Part shown: piece by piece, positions 1 to 5,233 of the stretch
Position numbering within the stretch: the stretch's first letter is position 1
How the letters are laid out: each line of letters begins with the position of its first letter
From: Acetobacteraceae bacterium
GTDB taxonomy: Bacteria > Pseudomonadota > Alphaproteobacteria > Acetobacterales > Acetobacteraceae
Length of the DNA: 5,233 nucleotides
Reading direction: 5' to 3'
Assembly (NCBI GenBank): GCA_947446625.1
Contig: CANFIE010000308.1
Span: forward strand, 1 to 5,233
The notes under the pieces: model-generated
What the model was told of the DNA's origin: nothing
The model's input: the letters and a program-made list of their open reading frames with translations, nothing else
Database searches by the model: none
Program-made: the position numbers and the translations under genes

Positions 1-106
1 GCAGGGGGCGGGGATTGGACATGCGCGCGGGTTAGGCCTGCTGGCGCGGCGGGGCAAGCGGCGCGTGGGGATTTGCGGCGGGGCAGGCTCGGGCTATGGC
101 TGGGGC

Positions 107-898
107 ATGAGGATTGCCCGAGACCTGCCCAGCCTGCGCGCCGAACTGGCCCGCCTGCCCGCCATTGCCCTGGTGCCCACCATGGGCGCCCTGCATGAGG
201 GGCATCTTTCCCTGGTACGGCAGGGGCGGAGCGAGGCCGGGGCGGTGGTGGCCTCGATTTTCGTCAACCCGTTGCAGTTCAACGCCAGCGATGATCTGGC
301 GCGCTATCCGCGCGACGAAGCCGGCGACCTGGCGCTGCTGGAGGCGGCCGGTTGCGACCTGGCCTGGCTGCCCGGCGTGGCCGACATGTACCCGGAAGGC
401 CGCGCCACCACCATTGAGGTGGGCGGCCCGGCCGAGGGCTGGGAAGGGGCGCATCGGCCCGGGCATTTCCGCGGCGTGGCCACGGTATGCGCCAAGCTGT
501 TCCTGCAGACCGGCGCCAGCGTGGCGCTGTTTGGCGAAAAGGACTGGCAGCAGGTGCAGGTGGTGCGGCGCATGGCGCTGGACCTGGACGTGCCGACGCG
601 GATTCTGCCCTGCCCCACGGTGCGGGAGGCGGATGGGTTGGCGATGTCGTCCCGCAACCGGTTTTTGAGCCCGGCTGAGCGCGCCCTGGCGCCGACGCTA
701 TATGCCGAGATGCAGCGCGTGGTGGCCGGTGCCAGCCTGGCCGAGGGCTGGGCGCGGCTGGAGGCGGCCGGGTTTGGCGTGGACTATCTGGCGCTGGTGG
801 AGCCGGAGACGCTGCGCGAAACCGCGGCCCGGCCGGCGCGGCTGATTGCGGCGGCTCGGTTGGGCAATGTGCGGCTGCTGGACAACATGGCGGCGTGA
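107..898 (+). CDS. panC: Pantothenate synthetase (pantoate--beta-alanine ligase)
   Basis: PanC is a cytosolic enzyme that condenses pantoate and beta-alanine with ATP (to AMP and PPi) to make pantothenate, the precursor of coenzyme A. The 263-residue product shows the family signatures in order: VPTMGALHEGH (23-33) with the HxGH nucleotide-binding histidines at 30 and 33; FVNPLQF (52-58), the pantoate-pocket region; ARYPRD (65-70); RPGHFRGVATV (117-127); FGEKDWQQ (142-149); and the KMSKS-like AMSSRN (179-184). It ends in RLLDN, as many PanC proteins do. I chose ATG 107 because MRIARDLPSLR lines up with the usual PanC N-terminus. An in-frame GTG at 65 would add 14 glycine-rich residues unlike the family. 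The Shine-Dalgarno sequence at 107 is weak. The protein is about 20 residues shorter than E. coli PanC, mainly in the C-terminal domain, but all active-site motifs are present. Identification is firm; only the start is open. Confidence 0.96.
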   Translation: MRIARDLPSLRAELARLPAIALVPTMGALHEGHLSLVRQGRSEAGAVVASIFVNPLQFNASDDLARYPRDEAGDLALLEAAGCDLAWLPGVADMYPEGRATTIEVGGPAEGWEGAHRPGHFRGVATVCAKLFLQTGASVALFGEKDWQQVQVVRRMALDLDVPTRILPCPTVREADGLAMSSRNRFLSPAERALAPTLYAEMQRVVAGASLAEGWARLEAAGFGVDYLALVEPETLRETAARPARLIAAARLGNVRLLDNMAA

Positions 899-907
899 CG
901 CGCCGGC

Positions 908-935
908 TTTACACACTGGCCCCGCAGGCTAGAAC
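908..935 (+). promoter_or_regulatory. Possible sigma70-type promoter ahead of tcuAB
   Basis: TTTACA at 908-913 (5 of 6 to the -35 consensus) is followed after 16 bases by TAGAAC at 930-935 (4 of 6 to the -10 consensus). It lies in the only less G+C-rich patch of the panC-tcuA gap. Transcription would begin near 942, just ahead of the tcuA ribosome binding site, giving a leader of about 20 bases. This is a consensus match by eye in a short gap. The alternative is simple read-through from panC. Confidence 0.35.
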
Positions 936-942
936 CGCAGGC
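922..942 (+). repeat. 8-base direct repeat in the panC-tcuA gap
   Basis: CCGCAGGC occurs at 922-929 and again at 935-942, exact copies 13 bases apart start to start. They flank the candidate -10 hexamer TAGAAC (930-935). Such an arrangement could be a regulator site, but the repeat is short and G+C-rich, so chance is a real alternative. Confidence 0.4.
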
Positions 943-946
943 GAGC

Positions 947-954
947 GAGGGGGA
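947..954 (+). promoter_or_regulatory. Ribosome binding site of tcuA
   Basis: GAGGGGGA ends 7 bases before the ATG at 962, a strong Shine-Dalgarno at good spacing. It favours 962 over the in-frame ATG at 980 (residue 7). The ATG at 955 and GTG at 958 are out of frame. Confidence 0.75.
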
Positions 955-961
955 ATGGTGC

Positions 962-2371
962 ATGGCTGATCTGAGCCAGATGTTTGATGTGCTGGTGGTG
1001 GGTGGCGGCAATGCCGCGCTATGCGCCGCCATTACGGCGCGCAAGCTGGGCGCCAGCGTGGTGGTGGCGGAACATGCGCCGAAATCCATGCGCGGCGGCA
1101 ACAGCCGGCACACCCGCAACCTGCGCGCCCTGCACCCCGGCCCCACCGAAGTGCTGACCGAAAGCTATCTTGAGGAAGAATACTGGGACGACCTGCTGCG
1201 CGTGACCAAGGGCAAGACCGACGAGCACTTGGCGCGCACCTGCATTCGCGCCAGCCAGCATGCGCCGGGGTTTTTGGCGGAATGCGGCGTGGTATTCCAG
1301 CCCTCGCTCTCGGGCACGCTGTCGCTTTCGCGCACCAATGCCTTCTTCCTGGGTGGCGGCAAGGCGCTGGTGAATGCGCTGTACCGCACGGCTGAAAAGC
1401 TGGGCGTGGTGATTCTGTATGACACCGAGGTGCAGAAGCTGAAGGTGGAGGATGGCTTCTTCCGCGAAGCTATCGTCAGCCTGCGGGGCTTCCCCGGGGT
1501 TATTCGCGCCAAGACCGTGGTGGCCTCGGCTGGTGGCTTCCAGGCCAACCGGCAATGGATGCGGGAATACTGGGGTGATGCGGCCGACAACTTCCAGATT
1601 CGCGGCACGCCCTATGCCCAGGGCACGGTGCTGAAGGATATGCTGGCCGGCGGTGTGCAGCAGGTGGGCGACCCCACGCAGTTCCACGCCGTGTGCAACG
1701 ACGCGCGTTCCCCGATGGAAGATGGCGGGCTGGCGATGCGGCTGGACTGCACGCCGTTCAGCATTGTGGTGAACAAGAATGTGGAGCGCTTCTACGACGA
1801 GGGCGAGGATACTTGGCCGAAGCGCTACGCCATTTGGGGCCGCCTGATCGCGCAGCAGCCCGACCAGCGCGCCTTTGCCATTACCGACAGCAAGGCGGTG
1901 ATGAACTACCTGCCCAGCGTGTTCCCGCCGATGAAGGCGGACAGCATTGCCGAATTGGCCGGCATGCTGGGGCTGGATGCCGGCAAGCTGGAGAAGGTGG
2001 TGGCCGATTACAACGCCACTGTGCAGCCGGGCGAGTTCAACGGCCAGGTGCTGGATGGCTGCCGCACCGAGGGGCTGACGCCGCCAAAATCCAACTGGGC
2101 GCGCAAGATCGACACCGCGCCCTTCATTGGCCACCCGATGATGCCGGGGATCACCTTTACCTTCCTGGGTGTGAAGGTGACCGACAAGGCGCGGGTGATG
2201 ATGGCCGATGGCAAGCCGGCGGCGAACATCTTCGCCAGCGGCGAGATCATGGCCGGCAACATTCTGGGCCAGGGATATCTGGCCGGGTTCGGCATGACGA
2301 TTGGCACCGTGTTCGGCCGGTTGGCCGGGGAATCGGCGGCGCGCGCCAGCCGCAATGAGGGAGCCGCCTGA
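962..2371 (+). CDS. tcuA: FAD-dependent tricarballylate dehydrogenase TcuA
   Basis: This is a flavoprotein of the succinate dehydrogenase/fumarate reductase family (FAD_binding_2 fold). In Salmonella, TcuA oxidises tricarballylate to cis-aconitate and hands the electrons to TcuB. The 469 residues match the usual length. A Rossmann dinucleotide motif VVGGGNAALCAA (12-23) opens the protein and is followed by RGGNSRHTRN (44-53), characteristic of the TcuA group. FQPSLSGTLSLSRTNAFFLGG (112-132) and VNKNVERFYDEGED (270-283) lie in the middle and probably form part of the substrate/capping region. The C-terminal FAD segment is FASGEIMAGNILGQGYLAGF (424-443), close to the family pattern. There is no signal peptide or membrane segment, so it is cytoplasmic and probably docks on TcuB. 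The strong Shine-Dalgarno at 947-954 supports the start. The stop TGA overlaps the tcuB ATG by one base. The substrate is inferred from family and partner: a related di- or tricarboxylate cannot be excluded. Confidence 0.92.
   Translation: MADLSQMFDVLVVGGGNAALCAAITARKLGASVVVAEHAPKSMRGGNSRHTRNLRALHPGPTEVLTESYLEEEYWDDLLRVTKGKTDEHLARTCIRASQHAPGFLAECGVVFQPSLSGTLSLSRTNAFFLGGGKALVNALYRTAEKLGVVILYDTEVQKLKVEDGFFREAIVSLRGFPGVIRAKTVVASAGGFQANRQWMREYWGDAADNFQIRGTPYAQGTVLKDMLAGGVQQVGDPTQFHAVCNDARSPMEDGGLAMRLDCTPFSIVVNKNVERFYDEGEDTWPKRYAIWGRLIAQQPDQRAFAITDSKAVMNYLPSVFPPMKADSIAELAGMLGLDAGKLEKVVADYNATVQPGEFNGQVLDGCRTEGLTPPKSNWARKIDTAPFIGHPMMPGITFTFLGVKVTDKARVMMADGKPAANIFASGEIMAGNILGQGYLAGFGMTIGTVFGRLAGESAARASRNEGAA
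2357..2363 (+). promoter_or_regulatory. Ribosome binding site of tcuB inside tcuA
   Basis: GAGGGAG lies within the last codons of tcuA, 7 bases before the tcuB ATG at 2371. Together with the TGATG stop/start overlap it suggests that the two subunits are made by coupled translation. Confidence 0.7.
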
Positions 2372-3480
2372 TGGCGCTGGAAACCGAAAACACCGCCGAA
2401 GCCCAGCGCCACATGGCCGTGTGCAATGCCTGCCGCTATTGCGAGGGCTATTGCGCCGTATTCCCGGCCATGACGCTGCGCCGCGAGTTCACCGCCGGCG
2501 ACCTGCAGCACCTGGCCAACCTGTGCCACAACTGCAAGGGCTGCTACCAAAGCTGCCAATACGCGCCGCCGCATGCCTTCGGCATCAACATCCCCGCCAC
2601 CTTCGCCACCATTCGGCAGGAGAGCTACGCCGAATACGCCTGGCCGCCGGCGATGGGCCGGGTGTTCGCGCGCAGCGGCACCGTGGTTTCGCTGCTGATG
2701 GCGCTGGGCGTGGCGCTGGCGCTGGTGCTGGCCGCGGTGCTGCAGGAACCGGGCGTGCTGTACGGCGCGCATACCGGGCCGGGCGCCTTCTACAAGGTTA
2801 TTCCGTGGTGGCTGATCACCACGCTGGCCGGGGCCACGCTGGGCTTTTCGGTGCTGGCGCTGACGGTAAGCGCGGTGCGCTACTGGCGCGGCACCGGCAG
2901 CAAGACCGGGCCGCTGGTGGCGCCGGTGGCCGAAGCCTCGGTTGATATCCTGACGCTGCGCAACCTGGGTGGCGGCGGCCATGGCTGCAATGACCTGGAT
3001 GAGGGCTTCTCGACCCATCGGCGCTGGTCGCACCAGGCGCTGATGTATGGGTTTATGCTGTGCTTCGCCGCCACCAGCGTGGCCACGGTGTATGACCACT
3101 TCCTGGGGCTGGAAGCGCCCTACCCCTTCTTCAGCGTGCCGGTGCTGCTGGGCACCGTGGGTGGCGTGCTGATGATGCTGGGCGTGGCCGGGCTGACCTG
3201 GGTGAAGGTGGTAACCGACCCCGGCCCGGTGGCCAAGCATCTGGCGGGTGGCGAGTTCGCGCTGCTGGCGCTGCTGTGGCTGGTGGCCGCAACGGGGCTG
3301 CTGCTGCTGGCCATTCGGCATACCGGGGCCATGGGCGTGCTGCTGGCCATTCACCTGGGGCTGGTGTTGGCGCTGTTCGTGGCGCTGCCCTACTCCAAGA
3401 TGGTGCATGGGCTGTATCGCGGGCTGGCGCTGTTCCGCGCCGCGCGTGAGAAGCGGACGATGACGGCGGTGGCGGATTGA
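2371..3480 (+). CDS. tcuB: Tricarballylate utilization 4Fe-4S membrane protein TcuB
   Basis: TcuB is the electron-transfer partner of TcuA. In Salmonella it is reported to use 4Fe-4S clusters and heme to carry electrons from TcuA FADH2 to acceptors in the membrane. The 369-residue product begins with two ferredoxin-type cysteine sets: C18, C21, C24, C28 (in VCNACRYCEGYCAVFP) and C52, C55, C58, C62 (in CHNCKGCYQSC). After these come about six hydrophobic segments, near residues 100-124, 144-168, 222-243, 253-279, 294-315 and 318-340. Histidines at or near the helices (H204, H216, H221, H243, H317, H328, H346) are candidate heme ligands, though I cannot say which act. The loop 196-216 (LRNLGGGGHGCND, then FSTH) is typical of the TcuB/CitB group. 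No signal peptide is seen, so the cluster domain should face the cytoplasm, where TcuA is. The gene overlaps tcuA by one base and ends 4 bases before a convergent gene. Some databases name this family CitB. Confidence 0.92.
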   Translation: MALETENTAEAQRHMAVCNACRYCEGYCAVFPAMTLRREFTAGDLQHLANLCHNCKGCYQSCQYAPPHAFGINIPATFATIRQESYAEYAWPPAMGRVFARSGTVVSLLMALGVALALVLAAVLQEPGVLYGAHTGPGAFYKVIPWWLITTLAGATLGFSVLALTVSAVRYWRGTGSKTGPLVAPVAEASVDILTLRNLGGGGHGCNDLDEGFSTHRRWSHQALMYGFMLCFAATSVATVYDHFLGLEAPYPFFSVPVLLGTVGGVLMMLGVAGLTWVKVVTDPGPVAKHLAGGEFALLALLWLVAATGLLLLAIRHTGAMGVLLAIHLGLVLALFVALPYSKMVHGLYRGLALFRAAREKRTMTAVAD

Positions 3481-3495
3481 AGGGTTAGCCCTTCA
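3478..3495. terminator. Hairpin shared by the two convergent stop codons
   Basis: TGAAGGG (3478-3484), a TTAG loop and CCCTTCA (3489-3495) form a perfect 7-base-pair stem with a 4-base loop. The left arm begins with the TGA of tcuB, and the loop holds the TTA that is the TAA stop of the opposite-strand transporter gene. The position, exactly where transcripts from both sides end, fits a compact bidirectional terminator. There is no T-run on either side, so it is not a classical intrinsic terminator. It may instead stop RNA decay, or act only weakly. Confidence 0.5.
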
Positions 3496-4375
3496 CCGCC
3501 AGCACCATCCCGACAAGTATCAGGCCGAAGGCGACGAGTTGCCGCAGGCCGAGGGGTTCGCCGAGCATCAGGTTGGCGCTGATCAGCCCCATGAGGGGTG
3601 AGATCAGGCTGCCCTGGGTACAGATATGCGCCGGCAGGCGGCGCAGCGCGGCGAACCAGGCCAGGTAGCTCAGGCACAATGGCAGCGTGGCCATGTAGCC
3701 GATGATGAGCCAGCCCTGGGTGGAGACCTCCGCCATGTGCGGGGTCTCGAACAGCAGGGCGCCAAACAGCAGCGGCAGCATGCCCAGCGCCACCTGCCAC
3801 ACCACGCCGGCCGCCGGGGCCATGGCCAGGGGGCGGCGCTTGGTGAGCACAGTGCCCAGCGCGAAGCAGATGCTGGCCGAGAGGCAGAGCAGCACGCCGG
3901 GCAGCTTTTCCATGCCGATGTTGATGCCCTTGGCCGACATGATGAGCACCACCCCGCCCAGGCCGCAGGCCACCGCCAGCAGGCGCATGGGCGTGGGCCT
4001 TTCGCCCAGCACCGGCCAGGCGAGCAGGGCCGACCAGACCGGCATGGTGTAGGTGATGACCACGCCCTCGGTGGCGTCGAGCCATTGCAGCGCCAGGCTG
4101 ACCAGGCCCATCCAGGCGGTGATGTTGAGCAGGGCCAGCAGGGTGATGCGCGGCCACAGCCCCGGCGGCACCCGCAGCGAAACCCCACTGGCCCGCACCA
4201 TGATGGCGAGGAACAGCGCCGCCGCCAGCCCGGCATAGGCGCGGGCGGTGAAGGGCGGCACTTCCTGCAGCAGCAGTTTCAGCGGCGCCCAGTTGGAACC
4301 CCAGCCGACCACGGCAAAGAGCAACAGGGCGAGGCCGCGCACATCCAGGCGCGGGCGAAGGGGAAAGACTGACAT
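3485..4375 (-). CDS. EamA/DMT-family ten-helix transporter
   Basis: This is an inner-membrane protein of the drug/metabolite transporter superfamily (RhaT/EamA type), whose members mostly export amino acids, metabolites or drugs. The substrate cannot be read from sequence. The 296-residue product has two EamA halves, about 16-146 and 157-294. Each half ends with the typical pattern: YTMPVWSALLAWPVLGERPT (109-128) before a helix, and GSLISPLMGLISANLMLGEP (255-274) before the last helix. About ten hydrophobic segments can be counted. ATG 4375 gives a normal short N-terminus, but no Shine-Dalgarno precedes it. A GTG at 4408 would add 11 residues (MSAAVRSDHAP) and has GGAG only one base upstream. 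An inverted repeat covers both candidates. The gene follows gluQ on the same strand after about 120 bases and converges with tcuB. It is not a TcuC-type (MFS) carrier, so a role with tcuAB is unsupported. Confidence 0.88.
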   Translation of the reverse strand: MSVFPLRPRLDVRGLALLLFAVVGWGSNWAPLKLLLQEVPPFTARAYAGLAAALFLAIMVRASGVSLRVPPGLWPRITLLALLNITAWMGLVSLALQWLDATEGVVITYTMPVWSALLAWPVLGERPTPMRLLAVACGLGGVVLIMSAKGINIGMEKLPGVLLCLSASICFALGTVLTKRRPLAMAPAAGVVWQVALGMLPLLFGALLFETPHMAEVSTQGWLIIGYMATLPLCLSYLAWFAALRRLPAHICTQGSLISPLMGLISANLMLGEPLGLRQLVAFGLILVGMVLAVKG

Positions 4376-4414
4376 TGGAGCGTGATCACTTCGTACTGCA
4401 GCGCTCACGCTCCA
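4376..4414. repeat. 10-base inverted repeat abutting the transporter start
   Basis: TGGAGCGTGA (4376-4385) and TCACGCTCCA (4405-4414) are perfect reverse complements separated by 19 bases. On the minus strand the downstream arm touches the ATG at 4375. The spacer region also holds short palindromes: GTGATCAC (4382-4389), CTGCAG (4396-4401) and AGCGCT (4400-4405). It may be an operator for a dimeric repressor or an RNA hairpin limiting translation. The sequence alone does not decide between these. Confidence 0.5.
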
Positions 4415-4440
4415 GCATATTGTTGGCGCGACTGATTCAC

Positions 4441-4465
4441 GGCCTGCGGCGTAACCGCCTTGGCC
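4441..4465. repeat. Imperfect G+C-rich hairpin downstream of gluQ
   Basis: GGCG (4448-4451) and CGCC (4456-4459) can pair around a TAAC loop. Outside a small internal loop, GGCC (4441-4444) can pair with GGCC (4462-4465). It sits about 35 bases past the gluQ stop on the minus strand and has no T-run, so it could be a weak terminator or a chance fold in G+C-rich DNA. The rest of the 4409-4498 gap shows only an A+T-richer patch near 4415-4424, where a promoter for the transporter gene could lie. I could not find a convincing hexamer pair. Confidence 0.25.
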
Positions 4466-4498
4466 GACCAGGCGCGCGGCAAGGCTAGGCCCTGGCGG

Positions 4499-5233
4499 TC
4501 AATCGGGGAACCCGGCCTGGGCACGTAGTTCGGCGGGGCTGTGGCCGGCCTGGCGCAGGGCGCGCAGGCTGGGGGCGCCGTCTCGCTTGGCCAGGCGGCG
4601 GCCGCTGGGGTCCAGCAGCAGGGGGTGATGGGCGTAGGCGGGCTCGGGCCAGCCGTGCAGTACCTGCAACAGGCGGTGGAGTTGGGTGGCGGGCTTCAGG
4701 TCCGCGCCCCGGGTTACCAGGGTGATGCCCTGGGTGGCGTCGTCGTGGCAGACGCAGAGGTGATAGCTGGCCGGGGTTTCCTTGCGGGCCAGCACCACGT
4801 CTCCGAATGCCGCGGGGGTGCAGCGCAGCCGGCCCTCCCCGGCTTCATGGAAGCTGAGGGGGCCGGGGATTTCACGCAGGGCGGCGGCCATGTTCAGGCG
4901 AAGGGCATAGGGCAGGCCGGCGGCGATTTTCTCGGCGCGCTGGGCGGTGCCAAAGGCGCGGCAGGTGCCAGGGTAGAGCGGGCCTTCCGGACCATGCGGG
5001 GCGCTGGCGGAAGCGGCGATCTCGGCCCGGGTGCAGAAGCAGGGGTAGAGCAGGCCGCGTGCCTCCAGCCCGGCCAGGGTGGTGCGATATTCGGCGAAGT
5101 GCCGGGACTGCACGCGCACCGGGCCATCCCAGTCCAGCCCCAGCCAGTGCAGATCCTCCTCAATGGCCGCAGCGTATTCCGGGCGGCAGCGGGTGGGGTC
5201 GATATCCTCCAGCCGCAGCAGGAAGCGGCCGCC
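4499..5233 (-). CDS. gluQ: Glutamyl-Q tRNA(Asp) synthetase, 5' end outside window
   Basis: GluQ is a truncated paralogue of glutamyl-tRNA synthetase. It activates glutamate with ATP and attaches it to the queuosine base at position 34 of tRNA(Asp) instead of to the 3' end. The frame runs open to the right edge, giving 244 codons before the TGA. The window begins at GRFLLRLEDIDPTRCRPEY, a segment conserved in the GluRS catalytic core, so about 35-40 residues, including the HIGH-type motif, are missing. Visible features, numbered from the first codon in the window, are: zinc ligands C65 and C67 (YPCFC) with Y87 and C91 (YPGTC); DVVLARKETPASYHL (145-159); TRGADL near 174-179; and the KMSKS-equivalent RRLAKRD (212-218). 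The protein ends soon after that motif, with no anticodon-binding domain. This distinguishes GluQ from full GltX. The loop between the zinc pairs is about 8 residues longer than in E. coli. The GTG at 5119 is internal and not the real start. Confidence 0.93.
   Translation of the reverse strand, partial: GGRFLLRLEDIDPTRCRPEYAAAIEEDLHWLGLDWDGPVRVQSRHFAEYRTTLAGLEARGLLYPCFCTRAEIAASASAPHGPEGPLYPGTCRAFGTAQRAEKIAAGLPYALRLNMAAALREIPGPLSFHEAGEGRLRCTPAAFGDVVLARKETPASYHLCVCHDDATQGITLVTRGADLKPATQLHRLLQVLHGWPEPAYAHHPLLLDPSGRRLAKRDGAPSLRALRQAGHSPAELRAQAGFPD

Noticed and set aside
65..106. GTG at 65 as the panC start
   Set aside because: It adds 14 glycine-rich residues that PanC proteins lack. ATG 107 matches the usual N-terminus.
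1019..2134. Open frame of 371 codons on the minus strand inside tcuA
   Set aside because: It has the same shadow-frame composition (His/Ala/Gly/Arg-rich), no motif and no ribosome binding site of note.
2692..2750. Repetitive CTGGCGCTGG-like run in tcuB
   Set aside because: It is explained by a Leu/Ala/Val-rich membrane helix written in G+C-rich codons, not a DNA repeat element.
2008..3408. Open frame of 466 codons on the minus strand opposite tcuA and tcuB
   Set aside because: It is rich in His, Gln, Arg and Gly with no recognisable domain. It runs antisense to two clearly recognised genes, as expected in G+C-rich DNA where stops are rare in shadow frames.
3626..4372. Open frame of 248 codons on the plus strand opposite the transporter gene
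   Set aside because: The product is low-complexity, rich in Gln, His and Arg, with no family resemblance. The opposite strand encodes a clear ten-helix transporter.
3485..4375. The EamA transporter as the missing tricarballylate carrier
   Set aside because: The known TcuC belongs to another superfamily (MFS), and this gene is on the opposite strand, following gluQ. Nothing in the sequence links it to tricarboxylates.
5117..5119. GTG at 5119 as the gluQ start
   Set aside because: Conserved catalytic-core sequence (RFLLRLEDIDP and following) continues in frame upstream to the window edge, so the gene is cut by the edge and this is an internal valine.

Overview
The window is very G+C-rich, at roughly two thirds G+C by eye, and almost entirely coding. 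It looks like chromosomal DNA of a proteobacterium. The GluQ fragment, with its LLLDPSGRRLAKRDG segment and a long loop in the zinc site, is most like alphaproteobacterial versions. A Rhodospirillales/Acetobacteraceae-type host is my best guess, but this is inference from protein style and not a placement. There are no mobile elements, CRISPR repeats, tRNA or rRNA genes, and no block of deviant composition.

Layout: three genes point right. panC (107-898) encodes pantothenate synthetase. After a 63-base gap come tcuA (962-2371) and tcuB (2371-3480), a FAD dehydrogenase and a membrane Fe-S/heme-type partner of the tricarballylate dehydrogenase family. tcuA and tcuB share one base (TGATG) and are probably translationally coupled. 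Two genes point left and converge on them: an EamA/DMT-family ten-helix transporter (3485-4375) and, upstream of it, gluQ (4499 to the right edge, 5' end missing), a glutamyl-Q tRNA(Asp) synthetase. The convergent pair tcuB/eamA is separated by only 4 bases, and an 18-base perfect hairpin there carries both stop codons.

Function: TcuA and TcuB should work as one unit. TcuA oxidises a tricarboxylate (tricarballylate to cis-aconitate in the characterised system), and TcuB passes the electrons from FADH2 through two 4Fe-4S clusters, and probably heme, into the membrane. The transporter (tcuC) and LysR regulator (tcuR) of the characterised Salmonella tcu locus are not in this window. panC, eamA and gluQ have no evident metabolic tie to tcuAB. 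The small regulatory features are a promoter-like pair and a direct repeat in front of tcuA, the convergent hairpin, and a 10-base inverted repeat abutting the transporter's start codon.

I found no sign of an undescribed multi-gene system. The items worth a second look are the short symmetric elements between genes and the unusual setting of tcuAB.
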